Below, piece after piece: positions 51,183 to 52,392 of a stretch of DNA of 52,392 nt. The stretch's first letter is position 1, and every line of letters starts with the position of its first letter. Source of the DNA: Bacteroidales bacterium (GTDB lineage: Bacteria; Bacteroidota; Bacteroidia; Bacteroidales; UBA12077); the NCBI GenBank assembly GCA_003446015.1, contig DMBU01000052.1, forward strand, positions 81,435 to 133,826, given 5' to 3'. The notes below the pieces were generated by a model, which was not told the DNA's origin, ran no database searches, and saw only the letters and a list, made by a program, of their open reading frames with translations. A program made the position numbers and the translations under genes.

Positions 51183-51211
51183 CACAAACGCCTTATGCGG
51201 CTGGGTTTGTG
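51183..51211. other. Intergenic hairpin
   Basis: CACAAAC (51183-51189) pairs with GTTTGTG (51205-51211), with an inner GCC/GGC helix. It has no T tract on the + side. It lies between the permease terminator and the acidic protein gene; its role is unknown. Confidence 0.3.
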
Positions 51212-51320
51212 ATTATTAGATAAAGTGAAAAAAAATTACAATTTGATTGTCTTATATTTTGTTTGAATGTATTTTCTAAATATATTTCGGAAATAAAAAT
51301 TACTGAAAAAATTCACTAAA

Positions 51321-51683
51321 GTGGCAAAGAAAAGAATTGTTATAGATTATGAAAAGCTTCCTGATGAAACGATAAACAGGATTAAGTTAGAATATCCGGA
51401 AGGGTACGAAGAGAACCTTATTACTTTCACAAATGCTGAAGGCAGGTATATCTCCGCATTACCATTTGAAACGGACGAAATCTACTATTTAATTCGTATG
51501 ACGGAAAGAGAAGCAAGAAAAATCATTAAGGATGATGATGATTTTGGTGATGATGGAAAACTTCGTGACGATTTTGGTGACGAATTGGAAGCCGAAACAG
51601 AAGAAGAAGACGACAAAGAAGAATATCTGGATGACAATTTCGATGAAGCCGCCAGCATAAAGGACGATAGCTTCGATGATTAA
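51321..51683 (+). CDS. Conserved acidic protein, unknown function
   Basis: 120 residues from a GTG start. The first 75 residues form a compact conserved-looking domain (MAKKRIVIDYEKLPDETINR, EENLITFTNAEGRYISALPF, YYLIRMTEREARKI). The last 45 are almost all Asp/Glu with a few aromatic residues. I recall similar proteins in other Bacteroidota, sometimes mislabelled as DNA primase, but know no function. No signal peptide. A strong terminator follows. Confidence 0.75.
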   Translation: MAKKRIVIDYEKLPDETINRIKLEYPEGYEENLITFTNAEGRYISALPFETDEIYYLIRMTEREARKIIKDDDDFGDDGKLRDDFGDELEAETEEEDDKEEYLDDNFDEAASIKDDSFDD

Positions 51684-51690
51684 TAATAGT

Positions 51691-51717
51691 AAGGATTCTT
51701 TTTAGAATCCTTTTTTT
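51691..51717 (+). terminator. Terminator after the acidic protein gene
   Basis: AAGGATTCT (51691-51699), a four-base loop and AGAATCCTT (51704-51712) form a perfect nine-pair stem running into seven or more T. Confidence 0.9.
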
Positions 51718-51751
51718 ATGACTTCTTTTATTAAAAAAATTTAATTTATTA

Positions 51752-51784
51752 TTTGGACTTAAAAGTCGTTTTTACCTATCTTTG
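51752..51784 (+). promoter_or_regulatory. Promoter of the MATE gene
   Basis: TTTG (51752-51755) and TATCTTTG (51777-51784) with a 21-base spacer match the Bacteroidota consensus. The expected transcript has a leader of about 125-130 bases before the MATE start codon. Confidence 0.75.
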
Positions 51785-51804
51785 CAATGATAAAGCAAAT
51801 TAAG

Positions 51805-51852
51805 ATGAAGCCAATTGTCACATTTACCCCCGTCTTTACGACAACCTGCTAG
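51805..51852 (+). CDS. Possible leader peptide upstream of the MATE gene
   Basis: A 15-codon frame, MKPIVTFTPVFTTTC, lies inside the predicted MATE leader. It uses many C-ending codons (ACC, CCC, GTC, TGC) unlike the AT-rich genes around it, and three Thr codons come just before the stop. The stop codon sits in a hairpin (CCTGC-TAG-GCAGG, 51845-51857). Such an arrangement suits translation-dependent attenuation, but a frame this short can also arise by chance. Confidence 0.35.
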   Translation: MKPIVTFTPVFTTTC

Positions 51853-51872
51853 GCAGGAAAATACCTGTGTCC
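51845..51872 (+). promoter_or_regulatory. Competing hairpins in the MATE leader
   Basis: CCTGC (51845-51849) pairs with GCAGG (51853-51857) over the leader stop codon. The same CAGG (51854-51857) can instead pair with a CCTG near 51866-51869. The two helices exclude each other, as in attenuators. The second helix is only four to five pairs, and the U-rich sequence lies some ten bases further on, so the case is modest. Confidence 0.3.
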
Positions 51873-51918
51873 CTCTTATTTTTAATTTTTATTTGTTTTA
51901 TCAATTTCAGTAATTATC

Positions 51919-52392
51919 ATGTTAGCTAAAAATAATTTATATCTACATTATAAGTCTATTAATAAAAATAGTATAAAATCACTTTGGAATGACATTCGAG
52001 AAGCCATTTCAGGCAGCGACAAAGACTTTACAACCGAGAAATTAAGCAAGGCCATTTTATTATTGGCAATTCCCATGGTTTTAGAAATGATTATGGAATC
52101 AGTTTTTGCCATTGCTGATATTTTCTTTGTATCCAAATTGGGGCCCGATGCAATTGCAACCGTTGGTATAACCGAATCACTTTTAACTATCATTTATGCT
52201 ATTGGCATGGGGCTAAGTATGGCCACAACTGCCTTAGTATCCAGAAGAATAGGAGAAAAGAAACCATATAGAGCATCAGTGGCAGCTGTACAAGCCATAA
52301 TCGTTGCTTGTATAATCTCGTTACTATTAGGAATCCCAGGTTTAATATTTGCGAAAGATCTCTTAAGAATAATGGGAGCTAATGCCGAAATA
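51919..52392 (+). CDS. MATE family efflux transporter (partial)
   Basis: The first 158 codons are visible; the gene runs off the right edge. After a hydrophilic N terminus of about 40 residues comes LSKAILLLAIPMVLEMIMES, the first MATE helix, then ADIFFVSKLGPDAIATVGIT, the family motif, and MGLSMATTALVSRRIGEKK. Members use sodium or proton gradients to export cationic drugs and other compounds. It has its own promoter and a leader with a possible attenuator. Confidence 0.9.
   Translation, partial: MLAKNNLYLHYKSINKNSIKSLWNDIREAISGSDKDFTTEKLSKAILLLAIPMVLEMIMESVFAIADIFFVSKLGPDAIATVGITESLLTIIYAIGMGLSMATTALVSRRIGEKKPYRASVAAVQAIIVACIISLLLGIPGLIFAKDLLRIMGANAEI

Noticed and set aside
51785..51918. 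A known riboswitch class in the MATE leader
   Set aside because: I could not match it to guanidine, preQ1, SAM or other classes; only short hairpins and a short frame are visible.

Overview
The window is a stretch of an AT-rich chromosome from the phylum Bacteroidota, plausibly a Marinilabiliales-like marine or gut lineage (the order is inference). The evidence is a single merged ribosomal-protein operon without tuf, several promoters of the Bacteroidota form TTTG-N19-23-TAnnTTTG, two exported proteins with type IX secretion (T9SS) C-terminal domains of different classes, zinc-ligand-free S14 and L36, and the phylum-typical DUF4290-murA gene pair. Most genes lack a Shine-Dalgarno (SD) sequence, as is usual for the phylum.

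Layout. 1-2651 (minus): 5' part of a beta-propeller sensor leading into a SpoIIE-type phosphatase. 2714-6036 (minus): a UbiD-family decarboxylase and enolase, each preceded by a terminator or regulatory palindrome. 6185-24109 (minus): 31 genes transcribed from one promoter beside rpsL: rpsL-rpsG-fusA, the S10 and spc clusters, secY-map-infA-rpmJ, and rpsM-rpsK-rpsD-rpoA-rplQ. This is the core translation and transcription superoperon, ending at a terminator after rplQ. 24578-26734 (plus, divergent): a second EF-G paralog with altered G-domain motifs. 26814-28253 (minus): a T9SS type B cargo protein. 28482-34703 (plus): a UvrD/PcrA helicase, DUF4290-murA, and grpE-dnaJ.

34704-35748 is a decayed patch: a repeat fragment, a hipB-like antitoxin gene with an in-frame stop, and the last 46 codons of a hipA-like kinase gene. 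It is followed by a 1116-residue secreted endonuclease with fibronectin and GEVED modules and a T9SS tail. 39171-41304 (minus): truA, a small membrane protein, a methyltransferase and a monooxygenase-fold protein. 41553-43646 (plus): an M3 peptidase lipoprotein. Next comes a 165-bp MITE-like palindrome, then an ALDH-SDR operon (minus). 46133-48539 (plus): a small lipoprotein and a PhzF-TauE-GNAT cluster. 48643-51042: an orphan FtsX/MacB-like permease. 51321-51683: a conserved acidic protein. 51919-end: the start of a MATE efflux pump with a possible leader-peptide region.

Points most worth a second look are the EF-G paralog lacking the catalytic His, MurA with Asp in place of the fosfomycin-target Cys, the broken hipBA locus, a strong SD at rplF in a window where SDs are otherwise rare, the MITE-like palindrome, and the possible attenuator before the MATE gene. 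I did not find a clearly new multi-gene system; most of the window is conserved housekeeping DNA.
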